This document shows positions 51,850 through 60,476 of a DNA stretch of 64,000 nt, piece after piece; the first letter of the stretch is position 1; the number at the start of each line of letters is the position of its first letter. Location of the stretch: positions 124,001 through 188,000 of the forward strand of contig JACKBA010000005.1 of the NCBI GenBank assembly GCA_020634815.1, written 5' to 3'. The stretch is from Caldilineaceae bacterium (GTDB lineage Bacteria > Chloroflexota > Anaerolineae > Caldilineales > Caldilineaceae). Under the pieces are notes generated by a model. It worked only from the letters and a program-made list of their open reading frames with translations. It was not told the origin of the DNA and searched no databases. Both the position numbers and the translations under genes were made by a program.

Positions 51850-52644
51850 TCAGGCGGACAATGGTTTTTGTGCGAGCAGAATCAGATGCTCGCTCTCAGA
51901 TGAATAGGGCGATCCATCAAAATCGCCCCAGACGTCTTCGACGACGAAACCGGCCAGGCGCAGCATCAATTCGGCTTCGCTGCGCCAGAGAAAGCGCAGG
52001 GTAAAGGGGCAGTTGGTGCGCTGGCTGCGTCCGTCGGCAAAGGTCTCCTCATAGATGAAGAGCGTGTCCTGCACCTGCTCGGCCAGGTCGACGGTGCGCA
52101 CGCTCCACTTCTGCACCTCGGCGCCGGTTGTGTCGTCCAGCCACTGATCGGCAAGCTCCATGAGCCCGTTGATGGCAAGGAGGCGCGGGATGTCCGGGTT
52201 GAACAGGTCGACGAAGAGGTAGCCGCCCGGCCGCAGATGGCGCCAGGCGTTGGCCAGCACGGCAAGCTGTTCGTCGGCCGTGACGAAGTGCATGAGCGTG
52301 TTGCTCGTGCAGAAGGCGAACGCAAAATCCTTGCGCGCCAGGTCGAAGCTGCGCAGGTCGCCTTGTACCAGGGTGGCGCGATCGACCAGCTTGTGGTGTA
52401 CCAGCTTGTGCGCCGCGCCGTCCATCAGCGCGCGGCTGATGTCGACCCCGGTGATCGTATGCCCGGCCGCCGCCAGCGGAATCAGCACGCGCCCGGTGCC
52501 GCACCCCAGTTCGAGCAACGGGTCGCCGCACTCGGCAGCGAGCATGGCGATGGCCTCGATGTCGTCCTGGTATTCGCGATAGTCGTCGTCGTAGAAACGC
52601 GCAAAGCGGTCGAAGATCTCGTGTGATTCTGAGTTTGCATCCAT
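51850..52644 (-). CDS. class I SAM-dependent methyltransferase
   Basis: A 264-residue Rossmann-fold methyltransferase of the Methyltransf_25 type. Motif I is PLLELGCGTGRVLIPLAAAGH (about residues 42-62), followed by ITGVDISRALMDGA, motif with TLVQGDLRSFDL, and LRPGGYLFVDLFNPD. The substrate cannot be inferred. The ATG at 52644 has no ribosome binding site, and a TATCAT box ends about 8 bp upstream, so the mRNA may be leaderless. The amylosucrase gene follows 28 bp downstream. Confidence 0.85.
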   Translation of the reverse strand: MDANSESHEIFDRFARFYDDDYREYQDDIEAIAMLAAECGDPLLELGCGTGRVLIPLAAAGHTITGVDISRALMDGAAHKLVHHKLVDRATLVQGDLRSFDLARKDFAFAFCTSNTLMHFVTADEQLAVLANAWRHLRPGGYLFVDLFNPDIPRLLAINGLMELADQWLDDTTGAEVQKWSVRTVDLAEQVQDTLFIYEETFADGRSQRTNCPFTLRFLWRSEAELMLRLAGFVVEDVWGDFDGSPYSSESEHLILLAQKPLSA

Positions 52645-52652
52645 ATAAGCAC

Positions 52653-52681
52653 ATGATACTGACTTTCGGAGTACAGCGAAA
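52653..52681 (-). promoter_or_regulatory. candidate promoter of the methyltransferase gene
   Basis: On the minus strand TTTCGC (52681-52676), 17 bp, TATCAT (52658-52653). Transcription would start within one or two bases of the ATG at 52644. The -35 is poor. Confidence 0.35.
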
Positions 52682-52688
52682 ATGTGAT

Positions 52689-52717
52689 TTTACAGGAAAG
52701 GGGAGATGGGATATACT
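52689..52717 (+). promoter_or_regulatory. promoter upstream of greA or of a small RNA
   Basis: TTTACA (52689-52694), 17 bp, TATACT (52712-52717). Both boxes match five of six positions. The expected start is about 52724, roughly 357 nt before greA. Confidence 0.65.
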
Positions 52718-52723
52718 TTTACC

Positions 52724-52807
52724 CATATGAAGGCCGACCTGTGGGTCGGCGTTCACTTTGATTGACGTAGCAGTGTGACGGCGCCGCCTCAGCCAGGCGG
52801 TGTTTTT
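52724..52807 (+). ncRNA. candidate small RNA or attenuated greA leader
   Basis: From the predicted start to the terminator-like hairpin is about 84 nt. It contains the hairpin GCCGACC/GGTCGGC (loop TGTG) and ends with CCGCCT (52784-52789) / AGGCGG (52795-52800) followed by TGTTTTTC. No start codon with a reading frame of note is present. It could be an independent RNA, or the first part of a long greA leader with premature termination. No known family is recognised. Confidence 0.42.
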
Positions 52808-53080
52808 CATAGCCCGAAGTATGTGCCGCCGTGAAACAAGGCGGGCGCCGCCGGCGTTATGAATAGGGATGTTTGCCTCAACCGACGCGCCAGTGAGATG
52901 GACTACGGTGCGCAAGTCGCCGGCATAACTGAGGACGAGGTTGATGCGCCGGATTGTCATGTCCGGACAATCGATTTTGCACAACCGTCCTGCGCCAATC
53001 ACATGACACGATTCTTGAGCGCCTGGCGACGATGCCAGGGTGCATTGTTTTCAGAAGGAACGCAGTTCCGAGAGTGGATT

Positions 53081-53557
53081 ATGAGTAACAACCAACCCGT
53101 ATACTTGACTCCCGAAGGCCTCAAGAAGGTCAAGGATGAACTGGAATACCTGACGACGACGCGCCGCCGCGAAGTCGCGCAGATGATCGCCGAAGCCAAG
53201 GCCGAGGGCGACATCAGCGAGAATGCCGGGTATGACGAGGCCAAGACCGCCCAGGGCTTTTTGGAAGGGCGTATCCGCGAGCTTGAGATCATTCTCAAGA
53301 ACGCCAAGGTCATCAACGATGCCGACGTCGCGCCCGATGTCGTCGTCATCGGGCGGACAGTCGTCGTGCGCGAGCAGGGCACCGAAATGGAAGAGGAATA
53401 CACCATCGTCGGTCCGCCTGAAGCCAACCCGGCGCAGGGCCGTATCAGCAACGAAAGCCCCATGGGGCGGGCGCTGCTCAACAAGCGCGCCGGCGACGAG
53501 GCAGTCGTCGTGTCGCCCGGTGGCGAGATTGTTTTCGAAATCGTGAAGGTCAAGTAA
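53081..53557 (+). CDS. greA: transcript cleavage factor GreA
   Basis: A 158-residue factor that enters the RNA polymerase secondary channel and stimulates cleavage of backtracked RNA. The N-terminal coiled coil carries VYLTPEGLKKVKDELEYL and the tip AEGDISENAGYDEAK with the acidic Asp and Glu that chelate Mg2+. The C-terminal FKBP-like domain has YTIVGPPEANPAQGRISNESPMGRALL. ATG 53081 matches the family start; a longer frame to 52859 adds unrelated sequence. lysS follows 123 bp later, as in many bacteria. Confidence 0.95.
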   Translation: MSNNQPVYLTPEGLKKVKDELEYLTTTRRREVAQMIAEAKAEGDISENAGYDEAKTAQGFLEGRIRELEIILKNAKVINDADVAPDVVVIGRTVVVREQGTEMEEEYTIVGPPEANPAQGRISNESPMGRALLNKRAGDEAVVVSPGGEIVFEIVKVK

Positions 53558-53680
53558 CCGGGGCAGCCACGCAAACCAGGGCCAACGGTCCTGTCGTCGG
53601 CAATGCCCAACTCATCTGTGCCCGGCCAATCCAGCGCCGGGCACACTTGTGCTCACGGCCAGAAATACGAGGGTATGCGC

Positions 53681-55234
53681 ATGAGTGAATCGATCCACCC
53701 CATCTTCGAGCCGGCCAACCTGTCCGACCAGGAGCGGTCGCGCCTGCACAATCTGGAGGCGCTCGTTGCCGCGGGCATCGAGCCTTACCCGGCGCGCGTC
53801 AAGCGCACGCATACCGTCGCCGACGCGCGTGCCCTATTTGAGCGCGGCGATGCGGGCGAGGACGCCGTCACCGTCACCGGGCGCATCAAGCGCATGCGTA
53901 TCATGGGCAAGATGAGCTTCGCCGATCTCGAGGACGGCACCGGCTCGATCCAGCTCGTGTTGCGCAAGGATTCGCTGCCGGCCAATTTTTACGATGACGT
54001 GTGGAAGAAGCTCATCGACCTGGGCGATTTTGTCGGTGCGACCGGCCCGCTGGTGGTGACCAAGACCGGCGAACTCAGCGTCGACGTGCGCGAGGTGCAG
54101 TTCCTCTCCAAGGCGCTCAAGCCCATGCCCGACAAGTGGCACGGCGTGCGCGACCAGGAGAAGCGCTACCGCCGCCGCTATGTCGACCTGCTGGCCAACC
54201 CGCCGGTGCGCGATATTTTCCGCACGCGCGCGGTCATCGTGCGCGCGCTGCGCGACTTCCTCGACGGCGAGGGCTTCCTGGAGGTCGAGACGCCGATCTT
54301 GCAGCCGCTCTACGGCGGCGCGGCCGCGCGCCCCTTCGTCACGCATCACAACCAGTTGCACCAGGATCTCTACCTGCGCATCAGTTTCGAACTTTATCTC
54401 AAGCGGCTCATCGTGGGCGGCTACGATCGCGTCTACGAAATCGGCCGTGACTTCCGCAACGAGGGCGTCAGCTTCAAGCACAACCCGGAGTTCACGCAGC
54501 TCGAGTTTTACGAAGCCTACGCCGACTACCAGGATGTCATGCGCCGCACCGAGGAGATGGTCGCCCACGTGGCGCGCCAGGTCACCGGCGGCACCACCAT
54601 CACGTGGCAGGGACACACCGTCGATTTGACGCCGCCCTGGCGCCGGCTGCCGCTGCGCGAGGCCATCCTCGAGGCCACCGACATCGATTACGAGGCCTAT
54701 CCCGACGCCGAGTCGCTGGCCGCCGAGATGCGCCGCCTGGGCCACGACCCGGACCCGCGCAGCAACTGGGGCAAGCTGGTCGACAGCCTCATGGCCAAGC
54801 ACGTCGAGCCGCATCTGATCCAGCCGACTTTCCTCACCGACTACCCGCTCGACGTCAGCCCGCTGGCCAAGGGCTCGCCCGACGACCCGCGGCTGGTGGA
54901 GCGATTCGAGGGCTTCATGGTTGGCATGGAAATCTGCAACGCGTTCAGCGAATTGAACGACCCCATCGACCAGTTGCGTCGCTTTATCGACGAGGCCTAC
55001 CGCGCGCGCCACGGCGACGAGGAAGCTCACCCCGTCGACGAGGATTACATCGAGGCGCTGAGTTATGGCATGCCGCCGACCGGGGGCTTTGGCATGGGCG
55101 TCGACCGCCTGACGATGATCCTCACCGACACGGACACCATCCGCGAGGTCATTCTCTTCCCGCACCTGCGCACGATTCGCGAGGGTGGCGAGGAGGAAGA
55201 GGGCGCCGGCGAGGACGTGCCATCCGCGCAGTGA
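53681..55234 (+). CDS. lysS: lysine--tRNA ligase (class II)
   Basis: A 517-residue class II aminoacyl-tRNA synthetase that charges tRNA-Lys. An N-terminal OB-fold anticodon-binding domain contains VTVTGRIKRMRIMGKMSFADL. The catalytic domain has motif 1 (FLDGEGFLEVETPIL), motif 2 (FRNEGVSFKHNPEFTQLEFYEAYADY) and motif 3 (GFGMGVDRLTMIL). ATG 53681 was chosen for its 7-nt spacing to ACGAGGG; ATG 53675 is too close. The C-terminus has an acidic extension (GGEEEEGAGED). Confidence 0.96.
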   Translation: MSESIHPIFEPANLSDQERSRLHNLEALVAAGIEPYPARVKRTHTVADARALFERGDAGEDAVTVTGRIKRMRIMGKMSFADLEDGTGSIQLVLRKDSLPANFYDDVWKKLIDLGDFVGATGPLVVTKTGELSVDVREVQFLSKALKPMPDKWHGVRDQEKRYRRRYVDLLANPPVRDIFRTRAVIVRALRDFLDGEGFLEVETPILQPLYGGAAARPFVTHHNQLHQDLYLRISFELYLKRLIVGGYDRVYEIGRDFRNEGVSFKHNPEFTQLEFYEAYADYQDVMRRTEEMVAHVARQVTGGTTITWQGHTVDLTPPWRRLPLREAILEATDIDYEAYPDAESLAAEMRRLGHDPDPRSNWGKLVDSLMAKHVEPHLIQPTFLTDYPLDVSPLAKGSPDDPRLVERFEGFMVGMEICNAFSELNDPIDQLRRFIDEAYRARHGDEEAHPVDEDYIEALSYGMPPTGGFGMGVDRLTMILTDTDTIREVILFPHLRTIREGGEEEEGAGEDVPSAQ

Positions 55235-55265
55235 TGAAAGACAACGCTGGAATCTGAAGTGAGAG

Positions 55266-55293
55266 CGGGGCGCCTGTGGGCGCCCCGTTTTTT
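55266..55293 (+). terminator. intrinsic terminator after lysS
   Basis: CGGGGCGCC (55266-55274) pairs with GGCGCCCCG (55279-55287) across TGTG, followed by TTTTTT. On the minus strand it lies just after the stop of the convergent membrane protein gene but has no good T run there. Confidence 0.9.
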
Positions 55294-55319
55294 GTGGCCG
55301 GTTGGCGTGGCTGCGCGGG

Positions 55320-58300
55320 TCAATCGCTCAGCGGTGCGGCCACCGTCACGTCGAGCAGCGGTACGGCATCGTCAGGGAGCGGGTCACCGTGGCGGTCGCG
55401 TGCGGGCAGGCGTGCGCCACTGGCCGGGTCGTAGAAGCCGAGCAGCAGCCGGTAATCGCCGGGCGCGGCGTCGGCCGCGATGGGCAGCGTCACCGTTTCG
55501 ACGATGACCTCGCCCTTGCGCCATGTGGAAGTCGGGTTGGCGCCATCTTGCGGCTGGGCATCGGCCTGCGCGGCCATGCCCAGCGCCGGGCTGTGCAGTT
55601 GCAGGAAGCGCGTGTAGTCGGCCGTGCCCGCATCGCTCGCCCGGTAGAAGAGCGTAACCGTCAGCGTCTCGCCGGGCTGCACCGTTGCCGGGCCGGTCCG
55701 TGTGAAGCCGCTCAGTTCGACGGCGTCGCCAAAGGTCGCCGGCAGCCTGGTGACGGGGCGCTGGTTTTGATCACCCAGCACTTTGAAGGTCGCCACGGGG
55801 TGGCTGTCACCCAACGCATTGCCTGCCTTGTCGGCGACAGGCAGCCGCTCGTCGCTGCGGCGGTCGCGCACGGCCACACGCAGCGTGTACAGCCCGCCGG
55901 CGAGATCGTCGGGCAGGCGCAGCGTTGCCTGCTCGTGCGGCATCAGGTAATCGTGCCAGAGGCTCAGCGCGTCGCTGCGCCAGCCCACCTGCAAGTCGAG
56001 CGCAGCCACCTTCTGCTGCGCGTGGTCGACGATCTCGATGACGCTCTGGTAGGGGTAGATGTCGGGCGTGATCTCCTGCCAGAGCAGATCGACGGTCATG
56101 CGCTGCCCAGGCGCCACACTGCTCGTTTCCTCCAGCGGCCTGCCGTCGATCGTTGCACGCACGCCGCCCAGAGTGGCGATCGGCGGTGCGTCGGGCGGCC
56201 CGAAGACGACAGCCGGCGCGTGCGTCGTGGCGATGGCGGGCTGCTCCGGCAGGTCGATACGCATGACTTCGCGCTCCGGCAGCAGCACGGCGCCGGTCGC
56301 CGCATCGGTCAGTTCGAGCGCCAATGCGTACGCTCCGGCGGGCAGGCCGGGCGGCAGGCCCAGCTCGGCGGCGTCCTGCATGAGCGTGCCGGGCCGCCAT
56401 GTCGCCGTCGACCAGGTGCCGAAGCGCGGGGCGCTGCGCAGCGCGCTGACCGTGTTGCCGGCGGCGTCAGTCAGGCGCCATTCGGTCAGCAGATCAGGCT
56501 GATTGGCGCGCACGAACCAGCGCGGGCGAATGGTGAGCTGCCCGCGGTCGGCGCTGGCGTCAATCCCGGCGAGGTCGAGACCGGGCGCTGCTGCAACCGG
56601 GAACTCGACACTGGCCTGCCTGGCCTGGGCCGGCGCCGGCTGTGCACCGATGATCCAGACAAGTCCGGCGGCGACCAGTGCGGCGGCTGCCATCAGCAGG
56701 GCCCGCCGGGCAGAGAAAAAGAGTGCAAGCACCAGCAAGGCAAGCCCCAGAATGGCGAGAATCGTTCCAGCCTGCGCGGGCATAGTTGTCGTGCGCCCGA
56801 ACGCTACCGTGTGCTCTCCGGCCGGAACAGCGACGCTCAGCAGGCCGGTCGTGGCATCGGGCTGTGCAGCCTGCGGCGGACTTCCATCCAGCGCAACCTG
56901 CCAGCCGGGAAAATAGAACTGGCTCAACGTCAGGACTAGCGGCGCATCGCCCTCGCTCGTGACGCTAACCCCGGCGCCGGGCGCCATTGCGCTCACTGCG
57001 CGCACGCTCACCCCAACTTCGGGCAGGGGCGGCGCGGGGCTTTGGAGCGCGGCAAGGTCAGCCCACCGCGGCAGGAACTCGTCGTCGTAGCCGGCGCCGT
57101 GGGCCGGCTCGGCCTGCTCGAAGCGGTTGACGGCGGCCAGGGTCAGGGTGATGTCGTCCGCTGCGGTCAGGAAGGGCGTTTCGCCGGGCCGCGGCGCCTG
57201 CGTGATTACGATGAAGGCGACCAGCACGGTCGTGGCGATGGCGCGTGCGGGTGCGGTGGGCAAGGCTGTGACAGCCCCGGCGCCAATGACTGCCACTGCC
57301 AGCCCCATGATACTCAACAGCCGCCACGGAAACTGGATGACGGCCAGCGCGCTGACGTTCGCCCACAGTGGCGCGCTGAGCGGGGAGAGCAGCACGCCAC
57401 ACACGCCCAGGATCGCCACCCATAGCCACCACTCTGCGGTGCGCCGGCGCGTAAAGAGGAACCCGGCCAGCAATAAGAGCGCCTGGATCGCGCTCAACTG
57501 GTAGGGTGTCTGGCCGCCGTCCACGGCCCGAAAGCGCAGGTCGAGCTCGACAAAATCGCGCCAGCGCCACAGGTTGTCCAGCAGCAGTTGCGTCGACCAC
57601 GCGCTCGTCGACAGGGCGCCGCGTTCGAGCAGTTGCGGCAGCCAGACGACCGCGCTGAGCAGTGCCGCCAGTACCGCTGCGGCCGCCGGCGCGGCGAGCA
57701 ACTGCCAGGCCGGCCGGCCCGTGCCGTGCAGGGCGAGCGCCAGCATGATGGCATAGCCGGCCAGCCACGGCAGCGCGAGCAGGAAGGTAATCGTGTGCGT
57801 CATGGCGAGCAGGGCAAGCAGAGTCGCACCCAGGACAAGGGAGGGCAAGGGGCGGCGTGTCAGCATCATGCGGCGCAGCGCCCAGAAGAGCCAGGGCAGT
57901 AACGCCTGTGCGCCGATCTCACCGAACGCGCCGCGCACGAAGACGTTGGCCAGCAGATAGGTGGCGTAGGTGTACGTCGCCGCTGCCAGCAGGCCGGGCC
58001 AGAAGGATGGGAGGGGCGAGGGGCGAGGGGCGAGGGGCGCACGGTCCGCGCCTTCATTCTCGCCGGCTGTCGACGCGTACAGATCGCTGGCCAGGAAGGC
58101 CGCACCCACCGCGCCGAAGAGGACTGCCAGCACATAGCTCCAGCTATAGGCCGCGGCCTGGCCCAGCCCGCCCAGGTGCAGCGTCTCCGCCAGGTAGTAC
58201 ATGGCCGGCGCGTAGAAATTGAAAAGGGGATAGCCGTAGCCGGTGTACAGGTCGGCGATCCAGCGTGGCAGCCAGTCGCCCTGGCGCACCTGCTGGTCAA

Positions 58301-58505
58301 AGACGAAGAGGCGCATGAGATGCACCGGCGTGTCGTCGGCGATGGCGGGCAGCCCGCGCGTGATGAGCAGCCAAACCGCGGGCAGCGCAACCAGCACGGC
58401 GGCAAGCGCAAGCGCCGCCCGCGAGTGCGCCAGGCGCGCCCAGCGGCCGGCCGGCCGCTGGGTGGCGGGTGCGGGCTGAGGCGTCGGAGTTGTCATCGCT
58501 GTCAT
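55320..58505 (-). CDS. large polytopic GT-C-like membrane protein with repeated C-terminal modules
   Basis: A 1061-residue protein not tied to a named enzyme. Residues about 30-440 contain at least ten membrane helices, with DTPVHLMRLFVFDQQVRQGDWLPRWIADLYTGYGYPLFNFYAP in the first external loop. An Asp in this loop is typical of GT-C glycosyltransferases and YfhO-like proteins. A periplasmic domain, two more helices (about 585-630) and a tail of about 430 residues of beta-type modules follow. The modules carry PAGAYALALELTDA, AGGLYTLRVAVRDR and APGDYRLLLGFYDP. ATG 58505 overlaps the upstream stop (ATGA); ATG 58520 is an alternative. The modules recur in both neighbouring glycosyltransferases. 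Confidence 0.72.
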   Translation of the reverse strand: MTAMTTPTPQPAPATQRPAGRWARLAHSRAALALAAVLVALPAVWLLITRGLPAIADDTPVHLMRLFVFDQQVRQGDWLPRWIADLYTGYGYPLFNFYAPAMYYLAETLHLGGLGQAAAYSWSYVLAVLFGAVGAAFLASDLYASTAGENEGADRAPLAPRPSPLPSFWPGLLAAATYTYATYLLANVFVRGAFGEIGAQALLPWLFWALRRMMLTRRPLPSLVLGATLLALLAMTHTITFLLALPWLAGYAIMLALALHGTGRPAWQLLAAPAAAAVLAALLSAVVWLPQLLERGALSTSAWSTQLLLDNLWRWRDFVELDLRFRAVDGGQTPYQLSAIQALLLLAGFLFTRRRTAEWWLWVAILGVCGVLLSPLSAPLWANVSALAVIQFPWRLLSIMGLAVAVIGAGAVTALPTAPARAIATTVLVAFIVITQAPRPGETPFLTAADDITLTLAAVNRFEQAEPAHGAGYDDEFLPRWADLAALQSPAPPLPEVGVSVRAVSAMAPGAGVSVTSEGDAPLVLTLSQFYFPGWQVALDGSPPQAAQPDATTGLLSVAVPAGEHTVAFGRTTTMPAQAGTILAILGLALLVLALFFSARRALLMAAAALVAAGLVWIIGAQPAPAQARQASVEFPVAAAPGLDLAGIDASADRGQLTIRPRWFVRANQPDLLTEWRLTDAAGNTVSALRSAPRFGTWSTATWRPGTLMQDAAELGLPPGLPAGAYALALELTDAATGAVLLPEREVMRIDLPEQPAIATTHAPAVVFGPPDAPPIATLGGVRATIDGRPLEETSSVAPGQRMTVDLLWQEITPDIYPYQSVIEIVDHAQQKVAALDLQVGWRSDALSLWHDYLMPHEQATLRLPDDLAGGLYTLRVAVRDRRSDERLPVADKAGNALGDSHPVATFKVLGDQNQRPVTRLPATFGDAVELSGFTRTGPATVQPGETLTVTLFYRASDAGTADYTRFLQLHSPALGMAAQADAQPQDGANPTSTWRKGEVIVETVTLPIAADAAPGDYRLLLGFYDPASGARLPARDRHGDPLPDDAVPLLDVTVAAPLSD
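58011..58038 (+). repeat. four tandem copies of GAGGGGC
   Basis: A heptanucleotide is repeated exactly four times within the coding region of the large membrane protein, producing a short Pro/Arg/Ser-rich segment in a loop. A 7-nt unit changes reading frame when its copy number changes by a number not divisible by three. Confidence 0.7.
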
Positions 58506-60471
58506 GGCTGACCGGTGCACAGGGGCAGTGTCACGCGGCCAAGGCTATACCCATCTTCCCCAGCCAGCGGGATCGGCTGCGTAGATTCGGTTTCGTAGGG
58601 GATGGCCCACAGGTCGTACTCGCCGGGCGGCAGCGGATCGGCGGCGAACTCGAAGAACTGCGTGCCGTTGTCGGGACTCTCCCACTGGCGTGCACTGCGG
58701 CCGTTGCTGTTTTGCAGCCAGCTATCGACCTGCGCCGCCGTATTTCCATCAGCCAGACGAACCAGGCGCACCGAGGCCGACAAATCGACCGGATATGGCC
58801 CTTCGCTCTGCCAGGAAAGGTCGGCGGCCAGTTGTTCGTTTTCGGCGCCTTCCGGCAGGAAGCAGTAGAGCATTGCGCCGGTGAGGCGCAGCCCGCCCTC
58901 CGCCACTACCGGCCCGCCGCTGAGCGCTACGCTCGCACTCTGCGCGGCGATGGGTGTGTAGAACTCGATCTGGAAGGTGTTGCCCTGTTCCGTGCCGGCG
59001 GGGGCGTAGCCGGCCAGGCGAAGCTGCGCGTCGAGCCGGCGCTGCGGGTCGGCGTCGGCGTGCATGCCCGCCAGCCAGCGCACCAGGCCGATGCGCCCGG
59101 CATCGGGCACGTCGACGACAAAGGGGCGATCGACGACGGCGTAGTTCGTGTTGAAATCGGTGAGGAAGTCGATGGACCAGTAGTTGCTGCGCGGCCAGCC
59201 CCACGAGAGCGGGATCACGAAGAAGGTATCCGGGTTGGCTTCGACGGCGCGGGCAATGGCCGTCATGTCGGCGTCGTACTGCTCGAAGCTCTCGCGTGAG
59301 TTCTGCCAGCGCAGGTAGTCGCGGAAGCTCAGCGCGCCGTCGGCCGTGATGAGGAGCAGACCGGCCAACAGACCTAGCGTGGCGCGGCGCGCCCGGTTGG
59401 CATCCGTGGCGCCGATGGCGAAGACGTGCATCAGCCCGAAGCCTGCGAGCAGGAAGACGGCCGGCGCGATGACGAGCACGCGCAGGTGGTTCGGCGGCAG
59501 CGGCGTCCCCGACACGGCGAGGATGCCGGGCCAGATCATCACGGCGATCGTCCAGGCCAGGGCACGTGGCGCGGCTTTGCCCCATGCCAGCACGAAGCCG
59601 GCGAGAAAGAAGGGCGCCACGAACCACGCAATCGGCGGGCGTCCGGGAATGTTGTGCAGCCAGATCGGGTCGCCCGTGATGCCGATCATCTTCAGATGCT
59701 CGACCAGTTGGAACCAGAAAAGCGACCACGGCTCGGGGCGCGAGAAGAGCCACACCTGTTGCGAGCGCTGAAACCCGGCGGCCGGATTGAAGTAGATGGC
59801 GACGGCCAACGGCAGCGCGACGAGGCCAGCGGTCGCCAGCAGCGCGATCACGCTGCGCCAGCGCACCGTGCGCCGCCAGTCGACGAGCAGCACGACGGCC
59901 AGGATCGGCACGAAGCGCGCAGCCACGTAGGTGTACTGCATGAGGCCGAGCAGCGCGCCGGCGGCAATGTACGGGCGCAGGTCGTTCAGTTCGCGGCAGC
60001 GCCACAAGAGCAGCAGAAAGATCGGGAAGAGTGCCAGGAAGAGGTTGGCCCGGTACGAGATACGGCTGAGCGAGACCGTCCAGAAGGTGACGGCCACGAA
60101 GCCGGCGCCGATCAGCGCAGCGCGGTCGTCGAGCAAGCGGCGGCCCAGGGCAAAGGTGCTGGCCACGGCGACGGTGCCGGCCATGGCCGCAGGCAGACGC
60201 AGGGCAAATGCGTTGTTGCCCAGCACATTGACAAAGAGGCTGAGCAGGTAAATGTAGAGCGGCTCGCGGCCGTTGTTGGCCGGGAAGAAGAGCGGCGTTA
60301 CGCCCTGCCAGATGCGCAGCGCATCGACGCCGTTGGCGCCTTCATCGAAGTGCAGGCCCGGCGGGGCGATATCCAGCCGGTAGACGCGCAGGAAGAAAGC
60401 AGCTAAAAAAAAAGCAGCAGCGCGCTACGGATTAGGTTGGCAGGGCGGCGTGACTCAGCGACTGGCGGCAT
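58502..60471 (-). CDS. PMT/ArnT-family glycosyltransferase with a frameshift at a T9 run
   Basis: A GT-C enzyme that would use a polyprenyl-phosphate sugar. The long open part (from 60226) lacks the essential N-terminus. That N-terminus is present upstream in the same frame: LRVYRLDIAPPGLHFDEG (with the catalytic-type DE motif), then NGREPLYIYLLSLFVNVLG. It is linked in another frame to ATG 60471, giving MPPVAESRRPANLIRSALLL. The junction is a run of nine T on the minus strand (60405-60413), just before TAG. A -1 slip, or a tenth T, yields a 656-residue protein. About 11 membrane helices precede a C-terminal domain with LPPGEYDLWAIPY. It starts 5 bp after the SUMF1-like gene. Confidence 0.72.
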
Positions 60472-60476
60472 AGACC

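Larger units (their letters stand above)
52645..53080. other. gene-free region between the methyltransferase gene and greA
   Basis: These 436 bp hold the two outward promoters and the candidate small RNA described separately. The remaining part (52808-53080) is the presumed greA leader. It contains the palindrome TGTCCGGACA near 52970 and no convincing gene. An in-frame extension of greA to an ATG at 52859 is possible but has no family support. Confidence 0.6.
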
